Shown here in pieces: positions 16,820 through 26,600 of a DNA stretch of 64,000 nt; positions within the stretch are counted from its first letter, which is position 1; the number at the start of each line of letters is the position of its first letter. A model generated the notes under the pieces. It was not told where the DNA came from and made no database searches. It saw only the letters and a list, made by a program, of their open reading frames with translations. This DNA is from Roseococcus pinisoli (GTDB lineage: Bacteria; Pseudomonadota; Alphaproteobacteria; Acetobacterales; Acetobacteraceae). The position numbers and the translations under genes are program-made. The stretch is from positions 1,054,001 to 1,118,000 of the forward strand of contig NZ_JAHCDA010000002.1 in assembly GCF_018413645.1 (NCBI RefSeq), read 5' to 3'.

Positions 16820-18165
16820 ACATCCGCCAGGGCCTCGTGCCCGCCACCGCCATCGGCCTGGACTTCAGCACCGGCGACCGGGATCGCCCGCACACGAAGC
16901 GCCTCGTCGCCGCCGGCCTGATCATCACCGTGGGCCTCTTCGGCGGGTTCATGACCTGGGCGGTGCTCGCGCCGTTGGCCGAGGCGGCGATCGCGCCGGG
17001 CGTCATCAAGGTCGAGGGCACGCGGCGCACGCTGTCGCATCTCGAGGGCGGCATCGTCCGGGAGATCCTGGTGCGCGACGGCAGCCGCGTCGAGGCCGGG
17101 CAGCCCGTCATGCGGCTGGACGACGTTCAGTCCGGCTCGGCGCTCGAAGGCTTCCGGGCGCAACGCTTCGCGCTGCTCGCCCAGGCGGCACGGCTGGAGG
17201 CCGAGGCCGCCGATGCCTCCGCGATCAGCTTCCCCGCCGATCTCGCCTCCGCCGGGAATTTCCGCGCGCAGGAAGCCATGGCCGGCCAGCGCGCGCTTTT
17301 CGACGCGCGGCAGGCCAGCCTCGCCAGCCAGCTCACGGTCCTGGAATCGCGGGTGTCGCAACAGCAGGCCGCGATCGCGGGCGCCGAGGGGCAGATCGAG
17401 GCGACGCATCGGCAGCTCGATCTCATGCGGCAGGAGGAGGCGATGCGCAGCAACCTGGTGCGCCAGGGGCTGGCTCGCATTCCCGACCTGCTGGCCCTGC
17501 AGCGGGGCCTGGCGGCGCTGGAAGGCCAGGAGCAGGACCTTCTGGGCCAGGTGCGACGCGCCGAGGGCATGATCGCCGAGGCGCGGAACGGCATCACCCA
17601 GGCCCGCGACATGCGCCGGCAGGAGGTTGGGACCGAGGCGCGGGACGTCGCCGGGCGCCTGGCCGAGGCGGAGGAGCGCCTGCGCGCGGCCGCCGATGTC
17701 TCCGCGCGCCGCGAGCTTCTGGCGCCGGAGGCCGGCACGGTGGTGAACCTGCGCCAGTTCACGCTGGGCGCCGTACTGCGGCCCGGCGATCCCGTCATGG
17801 ATCTGGTGCCCGCGGCCGATCGGCTGGTCGCCGAGGTCAATGTGCAGCCGAACGACATCGACGTGGTGCATGCCGGGCTTCCGGCCGATGTGCGGCTCCC
17901 GGCCTTCCGTGCGCGCCTGGTTCCGGTGCTGCACGGCCACGTGACCTTCGTGGCCGCCGACGTGACGACGGACCCGCAGACCCAGGCCAGCCATTTCCGC
18001 GCGCATATCCGCATCGACGAGGAGCAGCTGGCGGCGCTTCCCGGCGTGACGCTCGTCGCGGGCATGCCGGTTGAGAGTTACATTCAGATCGGGACACGAA
18101 GCTTCTGGAAATATTTGACTCAACCTATCCGCGACAGTCTGACCCGCGCCTTCACGGAGCAATAG
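16816..18165 (+). CDS. HlyD-family type I secretion periplasmic adaptor (PrtE-like)
   Basis: Membrane-fusion subunit of 449 residues that links the PrtD-like ATPase to an outer-membrane channel. A short cytoplasmic N-terminus precedes one membrane segment (LIITVGLFGGFMTWAVLAPL, near residues 35-55). Then come the lipoyl half-motif HLEGGIVREILVRDG, a long coiled-coil hairpin (about residues 110-300), and the second barrel part LAPEAGTVVNLRQFTLG. The end AGMPVESYIQIGTRSFWKYL is characteristic of type I adaptors. Its start overlaps the transporter stop, so both are made together. The likely cargo is the CBM60 protein encoded 5.5 kb downstream. Confidence 0.93.
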   Translation: MNIRQGLVPATAIGLDFSTGDRDRPHTKRLVAAGLIITVGLFGGFMTWAVLAPLAEAAIAPGVIKVEGTRRTLSHLEGGIVREILVRDGSRVEAGQPVMRLDDVQSGSALEGFRAQRFALLAQAARLEAEAADASAISFPADLASAGNFRAQEAMAGQRALFDARQASLASQLTVLESRVSQQQAAIAGAEGQIEATHRQLDLMRQEEAMRSNLVRQGLARIPDLLALQRGLAALEGQEQDLLGQVRRAEGMIAEARNGITQARDMRRQEVGTEARDVAGRLAEAEERLRAAADVSARRELLAPEAGTVVNLRQFTLGAVLRPGDPVMDLVPAADRLVAEVNVQPNDIDVVHAGLPADVRLPAFRARLVPVLHGHVTFVAADVTTDPQTQASHFRAHIRIDEEQLAALPGVTLVAGMPVESYIQIGTRSFWKYLTQPIRDSLTRAFTEQ

Positions 18166-18452
18166 GCTCCAGCTTTTCTGTCGTCGGCGCGGAAATATCG
18201 ACGGATCATCCACGCCTGGGACGCTCCGACAAGGTGCGATCCCAGGGATGTGAATAACACTTACAATTAATTCTATTTTTGGACGCAAAAAGAAAATTAG
18301 TTTCACAAAATATAAAATTTACTCGTATTTTTCGCTGATTTTATTAATGGCGGCCAGTCGGCAATTCGGTATCATATAAACCAGAATGCAAACCGAGATG
18401 GCTCTCCCGATGACCGCCCATTCGCTCGGACAGCGATGACGAGGGGACGCGC
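18166..18452 (+). other. AT-rich intergenic region before the large signalling chimera
   Basis: No gene is seen. The first part holds a 7-bp inverted repeat (CCTGGGA at 18215, TCCCAGG at 18240) that may end the secretion operon. From about 18250 to 18350 the GC content falls to roughly 22 percent in a genome near 70 percent, and this is presumably the promoter region of the gene starting at 18453. Confidence 0.5.
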
Positions 18453-21400
18453 TTGAACGCCGACTCCCCCAGCACCTGCCTGGCGGAGATCATCGTCACG
18501 CTGCAGGCAGAAGGATTGGAAAAGGCCGCGGATCTCCTGGCGGTCCTGCCGCTTGGCAGGCGGATGGGCTTCGTCCTCTTTCTCGACACGCAGGAACAGG
18601 TGGCCCAGCTGACGAAACAGCTGTCGACCTCGCCGCCCCTTCCGGCCGTCACCGCCGCCGATGGAATGCCCATCCTGGCCGACCAGCTTCACGTGAGCGC
18701 GGCGGGCGCCTTCAACGTGACGGCGGGGGCGCTGCATGCACTGGCGCCGGCCTCCCGCTCCGATCCGCGGGCTGCCTTCGACGACATGCTGCGCGACCTC
18801 GCGATGAGCCACGGCGCCAAGGCCGTGGCCATCATGCCGAGGGCCTCGCGACAACTCCCCGGGGCCGAGCTGTTCCGCGAGGCCGGCGGGCATCTCATCG
18901 ACGCGGAACTTGCCCTCCGCCACGCCGGCTGGGCGGAGGAATTGTTCCAGGGCGAGACAACCCCCCCTGCCCGGCTCGACCCCAAAAGCGTCGAGGCCCG
19001 GCCGCTTCGCGCCCGCCGGGCGGCCCGGCGCGCAATCCCGCCCAGCGAAAGCCCGCGGATGGACGCCGCGATTGGTGCTGCTTCCCAGAAGCCGGAAGGC
19101 CTTCTCGGCGATCCCGCCGATCTTGCGATGCTCGAGGAACGCTTCCTGCCAGCGCTGGCCGCCGCCCGTGCCCCTGCCTCCGCCCACCTTCGCGTCTGGG
19201 TGCCAGGCTGCGGCACCGGCGAGGCCGCCTACGCGATCGCGATGGCCGCCAATGCGGCGGCCATCCAGGCCGGCCTCGCCCTGCAGGTCCTCGCTTCCGA
19301 CCCCAGCGCGGCCGCGATCGATCAGGCGCGCCGGGGCATCTATCCGCGCGAGGCCGTCGCCAAGATCCCGCCCTCCCATGTCGGGCGATATCTTCGTGAG
19401 CAGGACGGCGAATGGCGGGTGGAAGACGCGCTTCGCTCCCGCATCGTCTTCGGCACGCATGAGCTCCTGCACGATCCCCCCTTCTCCCGCATCGACCTCA
19501 TCGCCTGCCCGAGCCTGCCGGGCGCGCTTCTGCCGGCGACGCGATCGCGGGTCCTGGGCGCCTTCCGCTTCGCGCTGAACCCCGCGGGGCTGCTCTACCT
19601 GCCGGAAGGCGAGGAGGTTCCGGCCGATGCAGGGTTCGACCCGATCTCCGTACGGCCGCATCTCCTCCGGCGCATCGCGGCCATGGACAGTGCCCGGGCG
19701 CCGGCGCGGCGAAATGCCTCCGCCCAGGCGATGCCGCAGGACCTCGCCCTGGCCAAGCGCGCCGCCGCCGAGGAATTCAACCCCGCCGCCATCCTGATCG
19801 ATGCAGCCAGGGGCGTGGCCGCCACGGTCGGCCCCGTCGAGCGCTTCGCCGAGGTGGCGATCGGCGACACGCCGGAGGATCTCCTCTCCCACGCCGCGCC
19901 GTGGCTTCGTCGCGGCCTTTCGCACGCTGTCACAAAAGCCTGGCGAACCGGCCAGGACCAGTCCTGGCAGGCCCTGCGCCCCGGGACGGATTCCATCGCC
20001 CAACCCGTCGCCATCCGCGCGCGGCATCTGCGCGACGGTGATCGGGCACTGCTGCTGGTCAGCCTGCACGAGCTGCCGGTTGCTGCCCCGGCCGGCGCAC
20101 CGCAGCCGAGCAGACCCATCGACCCGGACCTGGCCGAGGAAAGCGAGACGCTGCGGGAAGCGATCGAGAGCCAGCGCCTGCAACTCGCCGCCCTTCGGCA
20201 GCAAGCGAGCCTCGCGCGCGAAGAGGCGTTGTCGCTTCAGGAAGAACTCGCCTCGGCCCATGCGCAGCTGGAGGAGGAGCGCCGGCGGCAGCGCGGCGTG
20301 GAACGGCTGCAGGATATCCTGCGCAGCTGCGGCATCGCGATGCTGGTGCTCGACCCGGCGCTCTCCATCCGCTTCTTCACCTCCTCGCCGCTGCTGCCAT
20401 TCCGGATGATCCCGGGCGACATCGGCCGGCCGCTGGCCGATATCGCGCCGTTGGTCGACGACCCGGACCTCCTGGAGGGCGCCGCGCGCGTCCTGGCGAC
20501 GCGGGGGACGGCTAGCCGGGAGCTGGAAGGGCCTGACGGGGCCTGGCTCATGCGGCGGATCCATCCCTGCCTGGACCGGCATGAGGCCGTGACCGGCCTG
20601 GTCGTCACCTATGCCGATATCCGGGAGACCAAGGCCGCTGGAAACCGCGCGGATGCGCTACGCGGCATGGCGGCCGACATCGTCCAGAGCTACGGCCGGC
20701 CGGTCGTCATGATGGACGCGAACCTGCACGTCGTCTTCGCCAACGACGCCTTCCACGAGACCTTCGGCTCCGATGACGGGCACGACGACGAGAATACGCT
20801 CCGCCTGCTCATCGGACCCGCGCTGCGCGCCGTGCCGCATCTCGCAACCTTCCTCACCGGCCGCGACGACCGGTTCGAGCGGATCGAGGACTGCGTGATC
20901 CAGGCCACCCTGCCCGCGATGGGCCTGCGGACGCTGCGGCTGGCGGTCAGCCGCGTGCCGCCGGGCCGGACGCTCATCGTCGTGGAGGATGTCACCGAGC
21001 GCGTCGTCGCGACCGCCGGCCTCGAAAAAGCGAAGGCGGCAGCCGAGCGTGCCAACCGCGAGAAATCGCGGCTCCTGGCCACCATCAGCCAGGAGCTGCG
21101 CCCCTCGCTGCGGGATATCGAGGAGCTGTCCCAGGGCCTGCGCGAGCCCGAAGGCCCGGCTGGTCTGACGCCGAAGCAGCGCGGCCTCGAGATCGGGCTG
21201 CGCGAAATGTCGGGCATCCTGGATGCCTTGCAGGACGGCGCCCGGCTCGATCTGGGTACCTTCAACATGAGCTCCTCGACCTTCGCGCTCGGCGCGCTGC
21301 TGGAGGAGATCGACCTGGATTTCACCCAGGAGGTCCGTGCGCGCGGCCTGCGCTGGCGCGTCCTTGCAAGCGAGCGCGTGGTGGTCAGCGACGCGCAGCT

Positions 21401-22748
21401 CCTGCACCAGGTGCTGAGGAACCTCATCTCCGTCCTCCTGCGCTATACGGCGACGGGGCGGATCCTCGTCGGTTGCCGGCGCCGGGGCGAGCTTCTCGGC
21501 CTGGAGGTCTGGAGCGAGGGGCTGCAGATCCCGCTTCCGGTGCTCCGCGCCTCCTTCGATCCCCGCGTGGACGGGCCGGCCTTCGGCGAAAGTGCAGATG
21601 CTTCCCGCTTCGGCCTGGAGGTCGCGCATCGCCTGAGCGAGCTCCTCGGCCATCCGATCCGCCTCGAAACACGCGTCCCGGGCACGCCGGCCTTCATCAT
21701 GGAACTGCCGACGGCCGCGCGCCCGGCAACGCGTCTGCTTTCCGGCGGGGATCAGGAGGGACAACGGCCGATCCTCATCGTCGGCGAGATGTCCATGCTC
21801 GCCGACTCGCTGCGGCTCCTGCTCGAGCAGGACGGCTATACGGCGATGCTGGCGACGGACGCCCCCTACGCCATCGGCCTTGCCGTCGAGCACCCGCCGG
21901 CGCTCATCGTCGCGGAATACGAGCTGCCTGGCCGCCTTACCGGCCTCGATCTCGCACGGCGGATCGGCGACACGCAGGACCCGCCGCCGCCCGCCATCCT
22001 GCTGACGGGCGATCTTCCAGCCGCCCTGCTGCATGACATCGCCAGCGCCGACTTCACGCACGTGCCGGAGTCGATCCGGCCTGAGGAACTGCTCGAACTC
22101 ATCCGACGCCAGCTTCCACGGGCCAGCGCGCCCGCCACGATGCCCGCCTCGCTGGGCCGGATCTTCATCGTGAACAGCGATGCCACCTCACGCCTCGCCA
22201 TGGGGGAATGGCTGCAGAACCACGGCTGGGTCACGGAATGCTTCGCAAGCGCGGAGGTCTTTCTCGACAGCGACACGCCGGAACGCCGCGGCTGCGTGCT
22301 GGTCGACTGGTCGCTGGCGGGGATGGGCGGCCTCGCGCTGCTGGGCATCCTGCGGCCTTTGAGCCACCGGCTGCCGGTGATCATGCTCGCCGAGCAAGGC
22401 GACATCCGCCTGGCGGTGCGGGCGATCTCGGAGGGCGCGATCGATTTCATCAAGCGCCCCGTCCAGTACGACGCGCTGCTGCGAAGCATCGAGAAGGCCA
22501 TGCTGAAGGTGGCAGCCAGCGCCCAGCACCAAGCCTCAAGGACAGAGCTGACGGTGCGCCTGGCCAGCCTCACGCAACGCCAGCGCGAGATCCTGGAAAG
22601 GATCGTCGCCGGCATGCCGAACAAGATCATCGCGGCGGAATTGAACCTGAGCCAGAGGACGGTCGAGAACCACCGGGCGGCCCTGATGTCCAAGCTGGGT
22701 GCGCGGTCACTCTCGGAACTGATCCGGATCGTGGTGGCCGCGCCTTAA
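18453..22748 (+). CDS. CheB-CheR-PAS-kinase-receiver-receiver-LuxR chimera with degenerate catalytic sites
   Basis: A 1431-residue predicted cytoplasmic signalling protein starting at TTG with ribosome site aggggac. Residues 1-155 resemble CheB methylesterase but the Ser, His and Asp of the triad are missing (ASAGG is replaced by LQAEG). Residues 205-420 are CheR-like with an intact SAM loop VPGCGTGEAAYAIAM, while the usual CRNLLIY motif reads CPSLPGA. Residues 555-625 form a coiled coil, then two PAS-like domains. A kinase region follows whose H-box reads ISQELRPSL (Gln880 instead of His) and whose N-box lost its Asn. Receiver 1 (1106-1225) lacks the acceptor Asp; receiver 2 (1236-1355) keeps Asp1285 and a Lys. 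Residues 1365-1431 are a FixJ/LuxR-type helix-turn-helix. It probably works by binding rather than catalysis. Target genes are unknown. Confidence 0.85.
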   Translation: MNADSPSTCLAEIIVTLQAEGLEKAADLLAVLPLGRRMGFVLFLDTQEQVAQLTKQLSTSPPLPAVTAADGMPILADQLHVSAAGAFNVTAGALHALAPASRSDPRAAFDDMLRDLAMSHGAKAVAIMPRASRQLPGAELFREAGGHLIDAELALRHAGWAEELFQGETTPPARLDPKSVEARPLRARRAARRAIPPSESPRMDAAIGAASQKPEGLLGDPADLAMLEERFLPALAAARAPASAHLRVWVPGCGTGEAAYAIAMAANAAAIQAGLALQVLASDPSAAAIDQARRGIYPREAVAKIPPSHVGRYLREQDGEWRVEDALRSRIVFGTHELLHDPPFSRIDLIACPSLPGALLPATRSRVLGAFRFALNPAGLLYLPEGEEVPADAGFDPISVRPHLLRRIAAMDSARAPARRNASAQAMPQDLALAKRAAAEEFNPAAILIDAARGVAATVGPVERFAEVAIGDTPEDLLSHAAPWLRRGLSHAVTKAWRTGQDQSWQALRPGTDSIAQPVAIRARHLRDGDRALLLVSLHELPVAAPAGAPQPSRPIDPDLAEESETLREAIESQRLQLAALRQQASLAREEALSLQEELASAHAQLEEERRRQRGVERLQDILRSCGIAMLVLDPALSIRFFTSSPLLPFRMIPGDIGRPLADIAPLVDDPDLLEGAARVLATRGTASRELEGPDGAWLMRRIHPCLDRHEAVTGLVVTYADIRETKAAGNRADALRGMAADIVQSYGRPVVMMDANLHVVFANDAFHETFGSDDGHDDENTLRLLIGPALRAVPHLATFLTGRDDRFERIEDCVIQATLPAMGLRTLRLAVSRVPPGRTLIVVEDVTERVVATAGLEKAKAAAERANREKSRLLATISQELRPSLRDIEELSQGLREPEGPAGLTPKQRGLEIGLREMSGILDALQDGARLDLGTFNMSSSTFALGALLEEIDLDFTQEVRARGLRWRVLASERVVVSDAQLLHQVLRNLISVLLRYTATGRILVGCRRRGELLGLEVWSEGLQIPLPVLRASFDPRVDGPAFGESADASRFGLEVAHRLSELLGHPIRLETRVPGTPAFIMELPTAARPATRLLSGGDQEGQRPILIVGEMSMLADSLRLLLEQDGYTAMLATDAPYAIGLAVEHPPALIVAEYELPGRLTGLDLARRIGDTQDPPPPAILLTGDLPAALLHDIASADFTHVPESIRPEELLELIRRQLPRASAPATMPASLGRIFIVNSDATSRLAMGEWLQNHGWVTECFASAEVFLDSDTPERRGCVLVDWSLAGMGGLALLGILRPLSHRLPVIMLAEQGDIRLAVRAISEGAIDFIKRPVQYDALLRSIEKAMLKVAASAQHQASRTELTVRLASLTQRQREILERIVAGMPNKIIAAELNLSQRTVENHRAALMSKLGARSLSELIRIVVAAP

Positions 22749-22773
22749 CCGGCGTACGGAGGAGGCTGTGGTC

Positions 22774-23259
22774 CTACTCCGCCGTGAGGGCCTCATCCGA
22801 TCCCGGGCCACGGGCGACGGCCCGGGCAAAGGCAATGAGGGCGAGCCGCCGGCGCGGATCGCTGATGGCCCCATAGGCCTCGACGAGCTCGACCAGATCG
22901 TCGGACGCCGCGCCGTCGAGCAGCTGGGCGGGCATGGCCGGGGTGGTCGCCTTGGCGCTCATCAGCACCTCGGGCCGCGTGCCCAGAGCAGCTGCGATGG
23001 CCATGAGCCGGCTCGCGGCGACGCGCGTCGCGCCCGTCTCGTAGCGGTGGAACTGCGCGCCGGTCACGCCGATCGCCATGGCGATCTCCTTCTGCGTATG
23101 ACCGGCGGCGCGCCGGAGCTCCTTGATCCGCACACCGACCCGAGCATCGGCGGAAGTCGGCGATCGGTTATTGAGCCCCACCTCGTCGGCCAGCTGAGCG
23201 CGGCCGGCGTTTGTGTCGATCCGGCCATCGCCAGATCCGATTTTCACACTGTGCAGCAT
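22774..23259 (-). CDS. XRE-family helix-turn-helix transcriptional regulator
   Basis: DNA-binding protein of 161 residues. The Cro/CI-type helix-turn-helix spans about residues 42-100 (VGVRIKELRRAAGHTQKEIA, then FHRYETGATRVAASRL), followed by an acidic, Ala-rich C-terminal tail of 60 residues with no known effector fold. The N-terminal 40 residues are not conserved-looking, so a later start is possible. The gene converges on the signalling chimera with only 25 bases between the stops. Targets are unknown; it may control itself or the neighbouring secretion genes. Confidence 0.82.
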   Translation of the reverse strand: MLHSVKIGSGDGRIDTNAGRAQLADEVGLNNRSPTSADARVGVRIKELRRAAGHTQKEIAMAIGVTGAQFHRYETGATRVAASRLMAIAAALGTRPEVLMSAKATTPAMPAQLLDGAASDDLVELVEAYGAISDPRRRLALIAFARAVARGPGSDEALTAE

Positions 23260-23670
23260 CCCTTACCCTCCTTCACTTCCATATGCCGCCGTGACCTGGA
23301 CATAACTGACCTATGCCTCGGTGAAGCCTGGTGACGCCGCTGTGGCGCTCGGCATCAGCCCTCAATACGGATAGGACGGCTGAGTTTCCCTTCCAGTTGA
23401 TCGCGCCGTGCGGTTTTCGTCACACGACTGATCGAGAAGGAAATTACCTGACGCCCTGCCGCCGTGACAGGATCGGAAAATACTCAGGCCAGGACATGGA
23501 TTTTTGGGTCGGCAAGGGCCCCTCGGGCGCCAACTCGCCCGAGGGTTGCAATCATTATAGGAGCCGGGCGTCGCTCTGCGGAAAATACCCGGCCCCAAAT
23601 TGCGCAGAACGAAGAGCGTGGATTGCACGCAATCTCATAGCTAACGCAATTAACTATTTAATCGACTGTC
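23260..23670 (-). other. intergenic region with a 10-bp hairpin
   Basis: About 410 bases without a supportable gene. It contains the presumed promoter of the XRE regulator and the 3' flank of the large CBM60 gene. A perfect hairpin (CCCTCGGGCG-CCAACT-CGCCCGAGGG, 23520-23545) may act as a terminator for the leftward CBM60 transcript, although no T-run follows on either strand. Confidence 0.45.
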
Positions 23671-26600
23671 CTAGAACGAGAAAATCGCATCTCCCTGGTG
23701 GGGCACCGGGGTTTGGACATGATGCTCCATCTCGTTGGATGACACGACCTCAACGTAAAGGTTGTGATCCGCCGGGGCAGTCCCCACGCCGTCCTGCAGG
23801 GAAGCGGCCGCCGGATCATGCCCCTGGTCGATCGAATGCTGAAGCTCGATTGCCTCCGCCTCGGTCTGGGCCTGCGAAGCGGTCGCGGCGACCTCTTGCC
23901 CCGCCCCCTCACCCGGCGTGGCCGCCGTGACCCCGTGCCCGTCCTCCGAGACGAGGATCCGGGAGACATCCGCCGCAGCGAGCGCCACCGGTGCCGCCGC
24001 CTTCGCGCCACTGAAGGAGAAGGCCGCATCGCCTTCGTTGAAAAGGCTTGCGGCGAAGTGGAGATCCACTCCGTTCAGCGAAGCGGAATCGAGGTAGAGG
24101 TTTCGATCCGTATCCGCGGTTCCGCCCCAGGCATCGTTGAGGAAGCGCACCGTCACCGCATGCTCGCCGTCGGAGAAGTTGCCCGTCAGCTCGAGGAACT
24201 GCTGCTCCCCCGCCGCATGCGACGCCGTGACCGCGCCGCGGCTTACCTCCTGCCCATCGACCAGGACGGCGTACTGGGCATCGCCCCGCCATTCGTCCTG
24301 CGACAGCGCGAGGCGCAGCACGTCCGGCCCGGTCGACGGCGCGGTGCCACCTTCCGTCTGGCCCGGCGGCGTCGTGCCCGGAGAGGTGGGCGAGATGGCG
24401 AAGTCCGCCTCGCCATTCTCCAGCAGTGCCTGGTGCTGGCCGGTGTCCACGCCATTCACCAGCACGGCCTGGACATGGAGGTTGCGATCGGTGTCGGCCG
24501 ACCCGCCCCAGGCATCGTTGAGGAACTCCACGGTGATCTTATGCGCCGCGTCCGCCGCGTAGTCGCCGAGATCGATCTTCTCGCCGCCGGCGGTGTGCTG
24601 GGCCGAGACCGTCCCGCGGAACACCTCCTCCCCGTCGACGCGAATGACGGCGAGAGGGTCGCCATTCCAGCTCTCCGCGCCGAGCACGACGGCAAGCGAG
24701 ACGTGGTCGCCAGGATGGCCGGCTTCCGGCTTACCGGGTGTCGTGCCCGGATCGGTGCCGGGATGGGTACCGGGATCCGTGCCGGGATGCGTTCCCGGAT
24801 CCGTCCCGGGGATCGTGCCCGGATCCGTCCCCGGATGCTCGCCCGAACCGTTGCCGGGTTCAGGCGGCGTCACCACCGGCACCTGGCCGACATGGTCGGG
24901 GCTGACCCCCGGCTTCGGCGCCGAACCGTCCGGTCCCGCGATGGCGTAGGTCGGGTCGCGCTGGTAGTCGCTCGTCCCGGTGAAGGGCGGCGCGTCGTGC
25001 ATCAGCGCGTCATAGGCCGCCTTCGCCTCGGCCGAGCCGGTCAGCCGGTAGATGCCCGCCAGCGTCGCCAGCGCCAGCTGCGCATAGTCGCCCTGGGTCT
25101 GGGACCAGCCGTCCCCGTTGCTCCAGCCGCGCGCCTCGGTCTGCTCGCCGATCTGCGCCCAGGTCGTGTAGGGCGCGGAACCATCAGCGGTATCGCTGAT
25201 GGCGATCAGATAGGCCGCGCCATCATGCTGGTCGAAGCCCTCCGCCGCATGGGTGAAGCGGCCCACGAGGAAATTGGCCTGCCAGTTCAGGAAGGTCAGC
25301 GCATCCGCGTTGCCGCGGCTGGCGGCCGCGATCACGGTGGAGGCGAAGTAGTCCTGCTGCCAGGGCGGCATCGCGCCCGCGGCGCCATAGTTTCCCGGCA
25401 CCCAGCCATGCGCCTCGCCCTGCTGCGCGGTCCATTCCGGGATCTTGGAGACGAGCCAGGCGTAGTTGTCGGCCGAGGCTTTCTGGAAATAGGCCTGCTC
25501 GGGGCTGCCATCCGGCGCGGTCCAGGCCGCCTCGTCGATCTCGCGCAGCGCCCAGGCCGCGCCTCGCACCTGGTTCTCGTTGATGACGTTGTCGTCCGCA
25601 CCGCCGCGCGTCGGCGGGTACTGGCCGAGGATGTTGGAGGCAGCCTGCGCCGAAAGGTTGTCGAGCATCCAGCGCTCGCCCGTCAGCACATAGGGCACGA
25701 AAGAGAGGTTCGGCTGGTGGGCGACGTCCACGGTCCAGCCCGTGTCGTCCGGCACCTGCTGGGTGAGCCCGCCCGAGTTGGCGTCGCCGGGCGTGCCGGT
25801 GCCGCCGCGGCCATCCGTCCAGAGCTGGGGATAGTCGTCGGTGCTCAGCCAGGTCTTGTTCGCGGCGTCCCAGAAGTTCCAGGGCACCGAGCCGGAAGCT
25901 TCTGCCTGGCCCATCGCATAGGCCGCCGCATGCGCGTCCTGGCTGATCAGCCAGGAGGTATTGGCCAGCGTGGTGAAGCCGATATCCGCGCGGCCGCCAG
26001 TGCCCGGCATGTAGGGCGAGACGCCGTTCATCGCGAGCGGATCGCCCCAGCCCGCGGCCTGGGTGGCGGCGGCATATTCGGCGAGAAGGCTCGGATTGAC
26101 CGAAAGCCCCAGGTCGTAGCCGGCGACGACGCCGGCCTCCTGCAGATGGGAGACGTCGTGCCGGATGTTCAGCCAGCCGGCGCTGGGATCGCCCGTCCCC
26201 TGCCCGCCATCGGCGGCGTTGCTGGAGAAGCTCTCGTGCCAGTTCTGGTACTGGGCCTGGCTTACCGTCTCGCGGGCCGCCTCGCGGCCGTCCATGTGGA
26301 CGGTGAGGTCGTAGTCGACGCGGCCGCCCGAGGCGCCCATGGCGCCGTCGTTGTTGAACTGGGCGTCGACCGAGAAGCCGCCGCCCTTATAGGCCGTCAC
26401 GTCGAAGACGAGGCGCTGGGAGCCGGCGAGGTCGACCTCCACGCGCGCCTGGGTCGCCAGCTCACCCTGCTGCCAGAAGCTGGCGGTGCCGGCGGCCATG
26501 GCCTTCTGCAGGGCGTCGAGCACGTCCACGCTGACATGCGAACCGCCATGGATATCGAGATCGACCACGAAGGAGTGGCCGGACAGCGCCTGGTTGAGCT

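Noticed and set aside
23331-23930. A 199-codon frame in the gap left of the CBM60 gene
   Set aside because: Its second half is antisense to the CBM60 C-terminus and its first half has no conserved-looking motif or clear ribosome site.
24720-24850. CRISPR-like array suggested by repeated motifs
   Set aside because: The repeats are in frame inside a gene, lack unique spacers and encode a Pro/Gly/Thr linker.
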